Shown one piece after another: positions 23,627 through 34,133 of a DNA stretch of 64,000 nt. Within the stretch, counting starts at the first letter, position 1. Every line of letters begins with the position of its first letter. The stretch comes from Hyparrhenia diplandra (lineage: Eukaryota > Streptophyta > Magnoliopsida > Poales > Poaceae): contig JADLZK010004649.1 of the NCBI GenBank assembly GCA_015847255.1, positions 1,178,001-1,242,000 of the forward strand, read 5' to 3'. The notes below the pieces were generated by a model. That model was not told the origin of the DNA, searched no databases, and was given only the letters and a program-made list of their open reading frames with translations. The translations under genes were made by a program, and so were the position numbers.

Positions 23627-24640
23627 TCATCGATGGATCGGAAGATTGGCCATTTGAATAGATTCATCTCAAAGTCGGTGAAAAAGAGTTACCCAATTTT
23701 TCAAGCAATCGAAAAGCTCAAACAAGACCTTCGCATGGGGAGAGGAACAGCAAAATGCACTCGAAGAAATAAAAAAGTACTTGGCAAATCCAAGAACTTT
23801 GGCAAGTCCAACCGCAAGAAGAATTGTTCTTTGTACATTTCGGCATCAAAAACACACGATGGCTTAGCGATCGATACAAGAAAAGATAGAGGAGCATATC
23901 AAAAAGCAACAACCAATATATTTTGTCTCTGAAGCACTCTCAGGCTCAAAGATCTACTATTCAGAAATCGAGAAAATAGCATATGCAGTCTTGATGGCAA
24001 CAAGAAAGTTGAAGCATTATTTTCAAGCACACAAAGTAAGAATACCAACAAACCACCCACTCAAAGATGTTCTACAAAGTTGCAAATCCTCAGGAAGATT
24101 GGGAAAATGGGCAGCAGAAATCTCTCAGTACTTCATAGAATTTGAGGAAAGAACAGCAATCAAATCTCAAGTTCTAGCAGATTTTGTCGCAGATTGGACT
24201 CCAACTTCAAATCCAGAAGAACAAAAAGAAACTCAAGAATGGACAATGACTTGTCAAGAATGGACGATGAATTGTGATGGTGCTTGGGGCTCCTCAGGTG
24301 CCGGAGTGGCTGCAATCATAACTTCGCCATCAGGAGTAAAAATGAAATATGCAGCAAGACTAGAATTCAAATGCACAAACAACATCGCAGAATATGAAGC
24401 AATACTGCTGGGGCTTCGCAAGGCAAGAGCTATGGGAATTCCAAAGTTGCTGATCAAAACAGACTCACAAGTTGTGGCTGGACATATAGAAAAAAGTTAC
24501 AAAGCAAAAGATCCCGAGTTGGCAAAATATTTACAACAAGTCGATCGGGGAAAGACACTTCGAAGGATTCACTTTAAGAAGCATTTCAAGAACAAACAAT
24601 GAAGAGGCGGACATAATTGCAAAGGCCGCAGCCTAAAAAG
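23627..24640 (+). pseudogene. Tat-lineage Ty3 pol fragment: end of RT, RNase H and archaeal-type RNase H (element C)
   Basis: Polymerase fragment of a Ty3 element, truncated before the reverse transcriptase palm. It opens with the RT-RNase H connection (GHLNRFISKSVKKSYPIF), then RNase H pieces in shifted frames (LYISAS) and SEIEKIAYAVLMATRKLKHY (about 23960-24020) and ADFVADW. A second, archaeal-type RNase H follows: WTMNCDGAWGSSGAGVAAII (first D), FKCTNNIAEYEAILLGL (E), LLIKTDSQVVAGHI (D). Two consecutive RNase H domains are diagnostic of the Tat lineage (Retand, Grande, Ogre relatives). The main frame runs 23991-24602, with breaks on both sides. Confidence 0.85.
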
Positions 24641-24799
24641 TCAAGCTACCGCCCGGATGTTTTCTATCAAGTCCTTTCGGAATCTTCAATCCAAGCAAAG
24701 CTAGAAGAACCAAGAAATATCCACATCATAGAAAGCGAAGATTGGAGGTCCCCAATAATTGCTTTTTCTCAAAGGTTTCTATGAACAAAGCGAAGTTGA

Positions 24800-25960
24800 T
24801 GAAATAAGATTGAAGCACAAGACAAGAAACTACAAGATCATCAATGACCAACTTTAACAAGCATGGCATATGTGAACCTTTGTTAAAATGTGTGTCAAGC
24901 GAAGAAGGCAAAGAAATAGTGCGGGGAAATACACAATGGAACTTGTGGAATTCACGCCGGTGCAAGATCAATTGCGGGGAAAGGCTTTCGAGGCGGGGTT
25001 TTTACGGCCATCGGCTCAAAAAGACAGCAAGGACATAATCAAAACATGCCACAATTGTCAAATATCTGCCAACAAAACAAATGCACTAGCAAATCTAATC
25101 CGGCAAATAGAACCGGCTTGGCCACTAGCAAGATGGGGAATTGACATCATCGGAAAGTTACCACAAACTCAAGGGAACTTTCAATACGCGATAGTAGCGA
25201 GTTGATTACTTCACAAAGTGGATTGAGGCGAAGCCAAGAACAAACATGTCTTCGACAATGAAAAAGTTTCTATGGCAAAACATCATTTGCGATTTGGAGT
25301 CCCGAGACATATCACTCTAGACAATGGCACTCAATTTGATAGCGAAGATTTCAAAGAATATTGCTCCAATCTTGGAATTCAACTATGCTTTGCGTCATTC
25401 GGACATCCACAATCAAACGGGCGGTTGAAAGAGCAAATAGAATAATTTGCTTTGGAATATCAAGAAACCTTGTGGGGACTGCCAAAGGGAAAATGGGTCA
25501 AAGAACTTCCAACAATAGTTTGGAGCCATAACACAACCGCTACAAGATCAACAAAGTTCTCACCATTCAAATTGTTGTATGGAGATGAAGCCATGACCCG
25601 GAAGAAGAAATTCGGCACGAAGGACCAAGGTTAAACGTTACAAGTAATAAGCGAAGATGATATGAAGACAAGCAAAGACTTACTAGAAGAAGAAAGAAAC
25701 GAAGCTCTCCAAAATCGACCAAATATCAAGCGAGAGACAAGCAAATGGTACAACAAAAAGTTATCGAAGGGAACTTCAGCCGGGAGACTTCATGTTGAAA
25801 AGAAAAAGAAATGAAGGAACAGTTGGAAAGTTCCAAAGAAAAAGTGGGAAGGACCATTCATCGTCTCAAGGTCAAATAAGCCAGGATCATATCACTTGGA
25901 AACATTAAAGGGGAAGAGCTGAGTCACACATGGAATATCCAAGACCTTCGTAAGTACTAC
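24800..25960 (+). pseudogene. Integrase of element C, frameshifted
   Basis: Integrase in broken frames: zinc-finger half (CHNCQISANK, about 25048), catalytic core start WGIDIIGKLPQTQGN (about 25135; first D), second D in LDNGTQFDSEDF (about 25318), and the catalytic-E helix region after HPQSNG (about 25407), where the frame shifts so that VERAN lies in another frame from HPQSNG. A C-terminal stretch (KELPTIVWSHNTTATRSTKF, LLYGDEAM) and a final KWEGPFIV-like tail near 25840 follow. Two of the frame breaks fall where CAG or CTG would be expected (GGGCGGTTGAAAG and TTACGGCCATCG). Confidence 0.8.
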
Positions 25961-27470
25961 CCATAGAAGAAAAATACTTCTCTCGTAAATATGTAAATAG
26001 ATAGCAAGCACCATTTATTTTCAAGCAAAATTTACATTCAAATAGTAAAGAGCTGCACTTTTTTTTCCACTGGGGAAGTCCTTCAAAGGCGAGTGGTTTT
26101 TTAACGAGGCAGTCTCTATTATAAATTCTCATACCAATATAAATGAGAAAGTAGTTTCCCCAAAAATGACTTGCTTCGTTTTTTTTTATCGCTGAAATCA
26201 TTTATTTTAAAACAAAAACGCCGAAGAACATAACATTCTTACATCGGCAAAACAAATGAAAAGTAGGTGCAATTTTCGAAAGAAAATTACTACCTACAAA
26301 TTTCCTAAGGGAAAAATTTTCACTTCCAAAGCGAAGTTGCCGCTCCACCATCGCTAAAAGCAAAGGGGATGACGTTTTCAAATTTCCGAAGGGAAAATTT
26401 TCACTTCCAAAGCCGAAGTTGCCGCTCTACCTTCGCTAAAAAAGCAAGGGGACGGCGTTTTTCAAATTTCCTAAGGGAAAATTTTCACTTCCAAAGCGAA
26501 GTTGCCGCTCCACCTTCGCTAAAAAGCAAGGGGACGACGTTTTCAAATTCCCTAAAGGAAAATTTTCACTCCCAAAGCGAAGTTGCCGCTCTACCTTCGC
26601 TAAAAAGCAAGGGGACGGCGTTTTCAATTTTCCTAAGGGAAAATTTTCACTTCAAAGCGAAGTTGCCGCTCTAACTTCGCTAAAAAGCAAGGGGCGGCGT
26701 TTTCAAATTTCCTAAGGGAAAATTTTCACTTTCAAAGCGTAGTTACCGCTCTACCTTCGCTAAAACAAGGGAACAACATTTAACACTCACAAAAAGCAAT
26801 TATATTCCAAGACAAACTCATTAATTTTCATTACCAATAAACTTAAATTACAACATTTCATCTTTACAAATCTTATTCAGTAATTTTACAATTGAGTCAC
26901 AAATATATGATTTACAAACCGGTATCCTCGGAAAGCAACACTAGTTTTTCGCTTCGACAAAAGTTCGATTACAACTTCATCAACTATTTTGTTGCGCTTG
27001 GCGTTTTGAGGACATCCTCGAAAGATAACTTGGGGAAGCGCTTGAACATGATGACCGAAAAAAGTAAAAATATATTTTAAAACTTTCACAAAAACGCATA
27101 TGAAACGAGAAAGTCAGCATAAATAGAACCTCACAGCGCCAAAAGCACTAAAATCAACAACCCGAGACATTTTATAATTAGTGTCAACTTTTGAACCCCC
27201 AAATTTATGATCGGCAAAAAAATATCAACATCAATATCGCCAACGGATTCACAATATTCCGTAAATTGAAGTTTCAAAGATAAAGTTCCCCTTTGCAACC
27301 ATCAAGGGCATAACGGTGGCAACATCCTCTTGGGGCTTCGCTTGAAACACCTACGCGGGGATGTATAATAGTCAAACATCTTAAGAGTTTTTAACTTACA
27401 CAACTTACAATAAGTTCCCTCACAAAAGCCACTCCAAAAAAGAAAAACTAAAACATATACTCCTAAAGTT
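25961..27470 (+). other. Element C untranslated region between integrase and antisense genes
   Basis: AT-rich spacer with no domain on either strand; contains the 82-bp tandem array described separately and scattered TTCGCTTTG/CAAAGCGAAG words. In Tat-lineage elements this long 3' region is known to be hypervariable and prone to tandem repeats. Confidence 0.6.
26285..26775. repeat. Tandem array, about six units of about 82 bp
   Basis: Unit landmarks recur at about 26293, 26378, 26462, 26544, 26625 and 26704, spacing 79-85 bp: CAAATTTCCTAAGGGAAAAT, TTTTCACTTCCAAAGCGAAG, TTGCCGCTCTACCTTCGCTA, then AAAAGCAAGGGGACGGCG. Each unit holds small palindromes (GAAAATTTTC; CTTCGCTnnnAGCGAAG-like pairs across units). 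Confidence 0.85.
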
Positions 27471-27479
27471 CCCTTTCAC

Positions 27480-29040
27480 GAACATCATCATCCCGAGCTC
27501 TTCTTGCTTCTTCTTCCATCTCCTTTTTCCTCTTCTTCTCCTCCTGCGCATATTTGTTCTCAACCTATCAAGATTCAAAAAGAATTAACAAAAAATAAAG
27601 ATCAGGTGACCCAAAAAAGACATAAAAAGAAACCTACCGCTTCCATCTTCAACTTCACTTTCTCAAAACAATGTTCACGACCACAGGCGTCCCAATATTG
27701 CTCAAAGTACTTTTCGCACAAATTACGGGTGCGAGAGCTGATTTGCTTTTATAGCTTCAGCAGAAACTTGAAATCATCCTTTACAAACTCAAAGCATAGA
27801 GGATCCTTTGCTTCGGCCATCAAGTGAAGAATAGCTCGTGTATAGTACATCACACATTCGTGTCGGCAAAGGTGTTCACAAGAACACCAAGATCCTCGTA
27901 TTGACGGCAAAGCCGGTGAAGAAGGGATCAAACTCTCCAAGTTCGGTTTTGGATCCTCGGGCTTAGCACCAAACTTCTCATAATACTTTTTGCAAATTTC
28001 CCACATCCTGTTAAACTTCCTAAGGAAAAATTCTTCTTGCTCTTTTTGCCTTCTTCTCAAGATATGTTTTTCTCCTTATTCAAAGAGTCAATAACCTTCT
28101 TCGCCTCGGCAATTTCAACATCCTTCTCCTTGATAGTGTCACAAGCACCATGATACAAGGTACTCATCTTATGCCAATCATCAACGGCTTCACCTCTATC
28201 TTTTTCCTTCACGCAACCTCGGACTTCAATGTAGCAATTTCTTCTTGTAACTTTTTTCTCACGAAGTGTAGACTCAACAAGTCTATCTTCCATAGCTTTT
28301 ATACCTGGCTTCAGCGCAAGAAGTGCGCCCTACAAAAAACACCAAACAAGAAAGTTAGAACAAAAATAGAAGAGAAAGAAAATTGCACAAGAAAGAAAAA
28401 CAAAACAACTTTTCTTACTTTATACATTAAAGAAACACTTGCATCGGCAAGTTCCAACGGGTCCTTCTTCGCCAATTCACCCTCGGCATCGAGGAGCGAT
28501 GAATGAGTCATCAATGCACTTTGCAAGGCGAAGTTCAGTTCTCTTTGGCATCATTGAAGCTTATCGGCACCAACTCCAATAAACTTAAAAGCATCTAAAT
28601 TTACACCTTGTAAGCGACAAAAGTTTAGAACCTTTTGAACTGTTCCGGATGAAGGTTCGGCCAGAAGCGGCGGTATCCTCGATCGGGGCAGCAGGAGTAA
28701 GAACATCCTGGGCAACTTCTTTCATCTTTCCAAAATCAATAGTCTTGTCCTTAGAAGACGTGGAGGCATCAGGAAAATACTTGTGCGCAAACAAGCAAAG
28801 CATGAAACACATAAAAACATAACATTCAAAAATTAGTATTCAAAACATCACGTAAAACCTACCAACAATTTCGCCTTCCTTCAATGGACAAGAAACATTC
28901 TCTTGAGTGTCAACATTTATCATTGACTCTTCAAGACGAAGCTGTTTATCATCTTCAACGTCTTTATCAAATATGTTTTCGTTAAAATCTTCGAAGGTAA
29001 TTGTAGCAAGCTTGGTGCCTCTTTCCTTCAAAACTTTTTT
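27480..29040 (-). pseudogene. Antisense accessory gene of element C, 3' part (coiled-coil region)
   Basis: Minus-strand frames, opposite to pol. 28293-28057 and 28060-27749 are adjoining, shifted frames rich in Lys/Glu (EKDVEIAEAKKVIDSLNKE; RRRQKEQEEFFLRKFNRMW) that look like one coiled-coil protein. 29031-28840 and 28812-28585 are acidic Ser/Thr-rich pieces (ITFEDFNENIFDKDVEDD). Intron-like or broken spacers separate them. Position between integrase and 3' LTR and reverse direction match the antisense ORFs of Retand/Grande-type elements. Confidence 0.6.
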
Positions 29041-30090
29041 GAATTTCTTCGAACAGCTTCAAAGACCAGCGTGATTTCTTGCTACCCACCAAAACTTCGG
29101 ATTCTTTTTCAATAACTTTACGGCAAAGAACATTTTTGAAGCATCTTTTGAAGATTCCTTAGCAACAACTTCGCTACCAACCTCTTGAAACAATTTTTTG
29201 CGAAGCCCCTTGTCTTCACAACATTAACAGTTTCCTCATCCACAGCCATACCGGCGGCAGATTCGCATCATCACCAATCAAACTTTTCTCTCGAAACAAC
29301 AACATGAACAGCGGCTTCAACATTTTGAGAAACAAAACTGCTTCCATCTTTCAAACCACAACTTTCGCCCCACGAAAGATGAGTTTTTCTAGCAACAAAC
29401 AACTAATTCATTCAAATCATCTCTAGCATCCTCATTACTAGCACCTAGATGAATTCTAGCACCGAGTCAACAAACGGCCACGACAGAGTTTGCAAATCAA
29501 ATCTTGAAGGCAGGGGAGTAGCAAGTACCAGCGGTAGGGAACTGTTGGAAGCACACCTTCGCCGGGTTGCGAAACACCTTCGCCGAAACACCAAGACTCG
29601 CAAGTACGGAGCAAGTGGTGTCAACATTTCGGGGAGTTAAACACGTGGAAGCAAAAGCCAAACTCATCTCCTTAACTTCTTCCCTTACCTCCAAATCTTT
29701 CAAAGAAACTCCCATCATATCGTCATCAATGGCAAAATCTTCATCATCGCATAAATCAACTATAGGAGTAAGTGTAGGCTTTTTTACGTTTCTTTACAGC
29801 CATAACTTTTTCCCTCAATGTAGGCTCGGATGAGTCAGGTTGTTTCCTTTTCTTCCCTTTCTTTGGGTCATTTTTGGCCTCTTCTTCTTCAAACAACTTT
29901 CTCAAAGACGAGAATATGCGGGAGGTGGACGCTCCTCATAAGGAATCTTCGCAATATAAAAAAATACGGTTAAACCTCTCATAGTGCTGTGCCAAGAATT
30001 TCATCGATCAACTTCTTCTCTTGCAAAACATACTTGCCAAGAATTTCGCAAGCCCTAAATTCAACGGCTTTAACATATTCTTCGTCCCGA
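29041..30090 (-). other. Degraded middle of the antisense gene region
   Basis: Only short frames on either strand; Lys-rich and Ser-rich words on the minus strand (about 29800-29900 encodes a KKGKKRKQ-like run) suggest a linker of the antisense protein with many frame breaks. Nothing firmer is seen. Confidence 0.35.
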
Positions 30091-31003
30091 TTTAAACTCG
30101 TAAGGCGACAATGTCTCGATCTAGATATACATAATCTTTTCCTTTAACTTTCTCGCTTATGAAATCTAAGGATATTCCATCCACACCGAAGCGGCCAAAC
30201 TCTACAAGCAATATACTCTTCAACCAAATCCCTTGTACTTTGAAGCGAAGCGGTTGTTTTGAAAGCTTTCGGGCATTCACTAGCATTCTTCGTCTTATTC
30301 ACAGCGAGGTCTTATCGTAAACTCTCGCTTGTGCATCTCAGCAGCCATAGGATACCTCCTTTCAAGTTTCTTTCCTTTACGTTCCTCAACATACGGAACC
30401 TTGTGGTAGAACCACATCCCGGTCCAACCATCAACCCACTTATTCTTAGCGGCGGGGAGAAATTTGCTTAGCATTCTTCGCAGCCCTAAAATTGCAACAT
30501 CAAAATAGTATGTCACTTTCTTTTCCGTCTATCACCTTGCTTCGAATTGTGAGTGAAGTTCATAAAGACTACAGAAAGTATTGATGTCTAGCTTCCGCAT
30601 CTTAACTCTTAACGCCCAAATAAAGACGAGAGGCGAGCAATAGCATTCGGAGTAAGATGATGAATTTCAATATCATAGGCCTTAAGAACTTCTTCAAGAA
30701 AATCTTGACATGGAAACCGAAGACCGGCTATGAAAAAAATCCTTGAAAACAACACATTCATCACGTTTGGGATCGGAATGACTTCATCGGGACCAGCAGG
30801 CGATAATATCCTTTCTTTAAGATGAAATCCTTCTCAAGTTGTGCAAAGTCCGAAGGCTTCATTTTGCTTTTCCCAAAATGATATGAATAGCCATCAAGGG
30901 AATAAGTTACGAGGGCGGCGCTAAATCCGCTAAGTCCATCATCCGAGTCTGCGACTTCTTTCTCGAACGAGTGTGAGCGAGAAATACTTTGTTCTTCTAT
31001 CAT
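30091..31003 (-). pseudogene. Antisense accessory gene of element C, N-terminal part (PF04195-like)
   Basis: The start at 31003 (MIEEQSISRSHSFEKEVADS) is the first ATG after the 3' LTR side leader. Downstream, SKMKPSDFAQLEKDFILKKG, then broken frames, then PAAKNKWVDGWTGMWFYHKV (about 30440-30380) resemble the plant 'putative gypsy type transposon' domain (PF04195, Transposase_28), which is carried antisense by many Tat-lineage elements. The function of this protein is not known. At least three frame breaks are present. Confidence 0.65.
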
Positions 31004-31460
31004 CTACAAATACTCAAGAATAAAGTTATAAATTAGCAGGAAAAACAACACAGGGAAATAGCTTAAGTAGAAAATATAATCACCTTCGATTATGTAGAAA
31101 CAAAACAAACAAAGCGGATCTCGACAGTTGACCTTCGATAAAAAGAGGGCTTCGCAAAAAACCTTCGCACACAAAGAAAAATTTTGGGAGAATCTCCCTC
31201 TTCGAAAAGATAAGAAAAGCAGGGGGTCCTCTCGCTATTTATAAGCACGTAACGGTCAAACGGTCAAACTAGCCATTGGAAAAATTCAAAAAAATAAAAA
31301 TAATAAAAATAATCTTTCTTAAATATTATGATCTCAGCGAAGGTGTTGGCAAAATCAAAAAATCCCAACTTCAAAGTTTGGGACGGCGTTTATTACAAAG
31401 ATTGATGAAATTTTCGTGGGATTCATGCCTTTGAAGTTGGCATTCGCCCACGAGGGGCTT

Positions 31461-31922
31461 TGTTGGGGGTCAACTTTGTTTACATAAACTTCTAACCCAA
31501 ACTTTGAAGTTATTCATGTGTGTTGTGACAGAGTTTGATACGAAGGTCACTACAAGAAGAAAAGTGATTTGTAGGAATGATCAAGCTCTGAAGTTAAGAA
31601 GGATTGGCGAAGGTGACAAGATGACCTTCGCGCAATGAAGCTTCACAAAGAACGTATGAATGAAGACGGCTTCGTAGAAGGACCTTTCTTGGACAGATTT
31701 CAAGAAATACAAATGAGGCCCAAGATAAAGGACGCGAAGATGTCGAGACAGCTTCGCCCAAACTTAAATTTTACCATTGTAAAGTTTGTCACTTGTTAGG
31801 AACTACGAAGCCAAGGGGGCCTATAAATAACCCCCGGGGTCTTTTTTGTAACGGACATGTTGTACCAGCCTTTGTGGCTAAGTATTCATCAATAAAGATC
31901 GTTTGGAGTTGTTTACCCAACG
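31461..31922 (+). repeat. 3' LTR of element C
   Basis: Starts TGTTGGGGGTCAAC after the polypurine tract ACGAGGGGCTT and ends TTACCCAACG (inverted ends TGTTGGG...CCCAAC). It has a TATA box CTATAAATAA (31821-31830) and a poly(A) signal AATAAA (about 31891). The 5' LTR and first half of C are missing, so no target duplication can be tested. Confidence 0.75.
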
Positions 31923-33411
31923 GTGTGGGTAGATAAGAATTAACCTAGGAAGTTGGGAGCCTCCTATGGAGGTTGAATAGGATTATCGGTTATCTATTAA
32001 TTACTTGTTCATCAATAAATCCACACATATTGCTAGCTATAACATGGCTTCAAAACCTTCACTAAAAAACAGTTGGTTCCAACTTCCAAGTAACAACCTA
32101 TGGAAATTCTTAGCTTTTATGGGACATTGGATGGAAACAAATTTTATACGAAAGTTATTGCTCTCTATGGGATCTATACTAAAGAGTGATGATATTTTAT
32201 TCAAGTTGTTGCGATGTATAATTAAATCAAATCATATCTAGATAATGTATGACTTATGGATCAGGATCGATTCATCTTGTTTTAGTTTATGTATCTATGA
32301 ATGGAATTATAAAAACATGTAAGGTAAAAATATTTTATTAATGGTATTATTTACTAGTGAATTTATAGTGTGAAATGATTATTTTTGGTATGAATTGCTT
32401 GGAAACGACTCATGAAGCATTCACGTTTATAATCGGAATATATGATAATGTAGCACTTGGTGACGTCTATATGACTTTTATATAGTTAATAACATTTTTA
32501 ACTTCGGGCCTATTTGGTTGAGCTGTTTTTTTCTATTTTCAAAACAGCTTCATCTTCCCTCTTATAAAGGATTGGCGTCGGAGAGAGCTGAAAAAGTAGC
32601 TTATTCCAGCTCTATCATTTATTTTTCATTTATTTCTCTCTCTTATATCTATGCATGAAGCTATTGATAAAGCCTGTTTTGCCAAATATTTTTTCAAAAC
32701 AGCACAGGTTCACCTAGAGAGTTGCTCATGTAGTTAGCAATTGTTTTCTAATGAAGCTAAGTTGTGCCAAACGGGGTCTTCATGTGCAAACATAAATAGT
32801 CATGCAAAGTATCCACGTCAAGAGTCAAAAAAAAAAAAAAAATCAAACTGAGTTATTAGCCTCAAGTATTGGTCGGATAGTAATAACCATGACATAGTGT
32901 GAGGGAGAGACTCCTAGATAGAAGCTGGCTGGTCTATGAATTATCATTCATAGTTTATTGAACATTTTTGATCAGCACAGTTTATTGAACTTGTTGCGTT
33001 CGTGAGAGGGTAGTAGGTTTTTTTTTTTTTTTTTTTTTTTTCCTTAAGACGAATACGATATTGCTCTTTTTTCCCAGATGGAATTTCTTTTCCTGATTAC
33101 TTCCGGATTTAGGCGTTTTTCTAGTGAGTGTGAGTCCTGGTAAAGCTTCCAGACAGCGTATTTTTGTTAAACGAGGCCCACGATAGCTGTATTCCTCCTA
33201 ATAACGGTCCGTGCACGTTATGGGCCTTACGATGCCACAGGGTTTTTTTTGTGTGATTATAATCAGCCTGCATGAGCCTCAATGGGCCTTCAGAATCACA
33301 TATACGTGGGCCTCGGTATCAGAGTTCCTCAGTGATGTACACAGCTTTACGTAAGATTATCGAAGTCATCAGGGACAGGTCAGGATGCGCCAGTCTGCCA
33401 CTCATCTAGAA
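31923..33411. other. AT-rich intergenic sequence between element C and NLR-1
   Basis: No gene seen. It holds one MITE (32506-32778), an A-run (about 32827-32842), a T-run of about 24 bases (about 33018-33041) and several GGGCC/GGCCC words (33175-33320) as often found near plant gene ends. Confidence 0.6.
32506..32778. mobile_element. Tourist-like MITE, 273 bp
   Basis: Ends GGGCCTATTTGGTTGAGCT and, reverse-complemented from the right, GACCCCGTTTGGCACAACTT form imperfect inverted repeats of the GGGCC-GTTTGG Tourist/PIF-Harbinger type. It is flanked by TTC (32503-32505 and 32779-32781). Internal AAAACAGCTTCA/AAGCTnnnAAAACAG words also pair. No coding sequence. Confidence 0.65.
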
Positions 33412-33997
33412 CTACCTGAGAAAAAAAAAGAACTGTCTGTTATTGTTTGGAAGTTGCAACAGCAAGAACTGCGGCACCGGATCTAATCCGTGGAGTCCGA
33501 TCGAAACATGATAATCGAATGTACAGGAAACAAAAAGCAAATTGTAAAAGTTCATTATGGAATCTGTTAAACAAATGACACCACCAAAATAAAACAGATC
33601 CAAATCACACCTCGGCCAGCTCAGTAGCAGCCACACAAATACTTTGCTACAACAACTGTGCGGCATACAGGCACGCATTTTACCAACCGTTGAGAACAGA
33701 CAGGTCCGAAGAAACTTGCTCGAGAAGAATTGAGCACACTGGAGTCTTGCTGAGCACAAACACTGAAAAGCTAAAACAGTGCTTAAAACAAAGACTGATC
33801 AAATAATAGAGAAATACACAGAATGTGCTTGGAACAAAGAACAGCACGCGCAACATAATACTTCAGCTGGCGATGAACACTTGGATCGACTCCAGGAGAA
33901 GCAAACAGCAGAATTTGAGGTTTCTTAAGTAACCCTCCAGAATCCAGATGACAGGGTCTAGCAACACAGACGCACAGCGTTTTATTGGGCTGTTGCT
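33412..33997 (-). other. Probable NLR-1 3' untranslated region and flank
   Basis: Follows the inferred NLR-1 stop (33998). The minus-strand frames here have no domain. No integrated decoy domain (HMA, WRKY, kinase, zinc-BED) is recognisable. Poly(A) site position is not evident. Confidence 0.4.
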
Positions 33998-34024
33998 TTA
34001 AGCTGTTAATTGATGCAGCTTCAG
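33998..34024 (-). CDS. NLR-1 exon 3 (candidate, last codons)
   Basis: A 109-bp intron (34025-34133) with donor GAG|GTATTA and a polypyrimidine tract before TATACAG|CTGAAG fits plant splice signals. In phase 0 it adds eight codons and a TAA stop. If the donor is not used, exon 2 instead reads on to a stop at 34086. Both endings leave the protein about 970-985 residues long. Confidence 0.5.
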   Translation of the reverse strand: MKLHQLTA

Positions 34025-34133
34025 CTGTATAGGAAAAATATAACATAATAAACACGTGTAAATGACCATCAATTTAATGCAGTTGTTATGGAAATGTTCT
34101 TTTTGTTGCAGACCAAGGGGGAAAAAATAATAC

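Noticed and set aside
26285..26775. Regularly spaced repeats as a possible CRISPR-like array.
   Set aside because: Units are near-identical throughout with no unique spacers, and the context is a plant retrotransposon.
33412..34055. Minus-strand frames downstream of the NLR-1 LRRs as an integrated decoy domain.
   Set aside because: They do not read as HMA, WRKY, kinase, BED or thioredoxin folds, and the inferred splice phase stops after eight codons.
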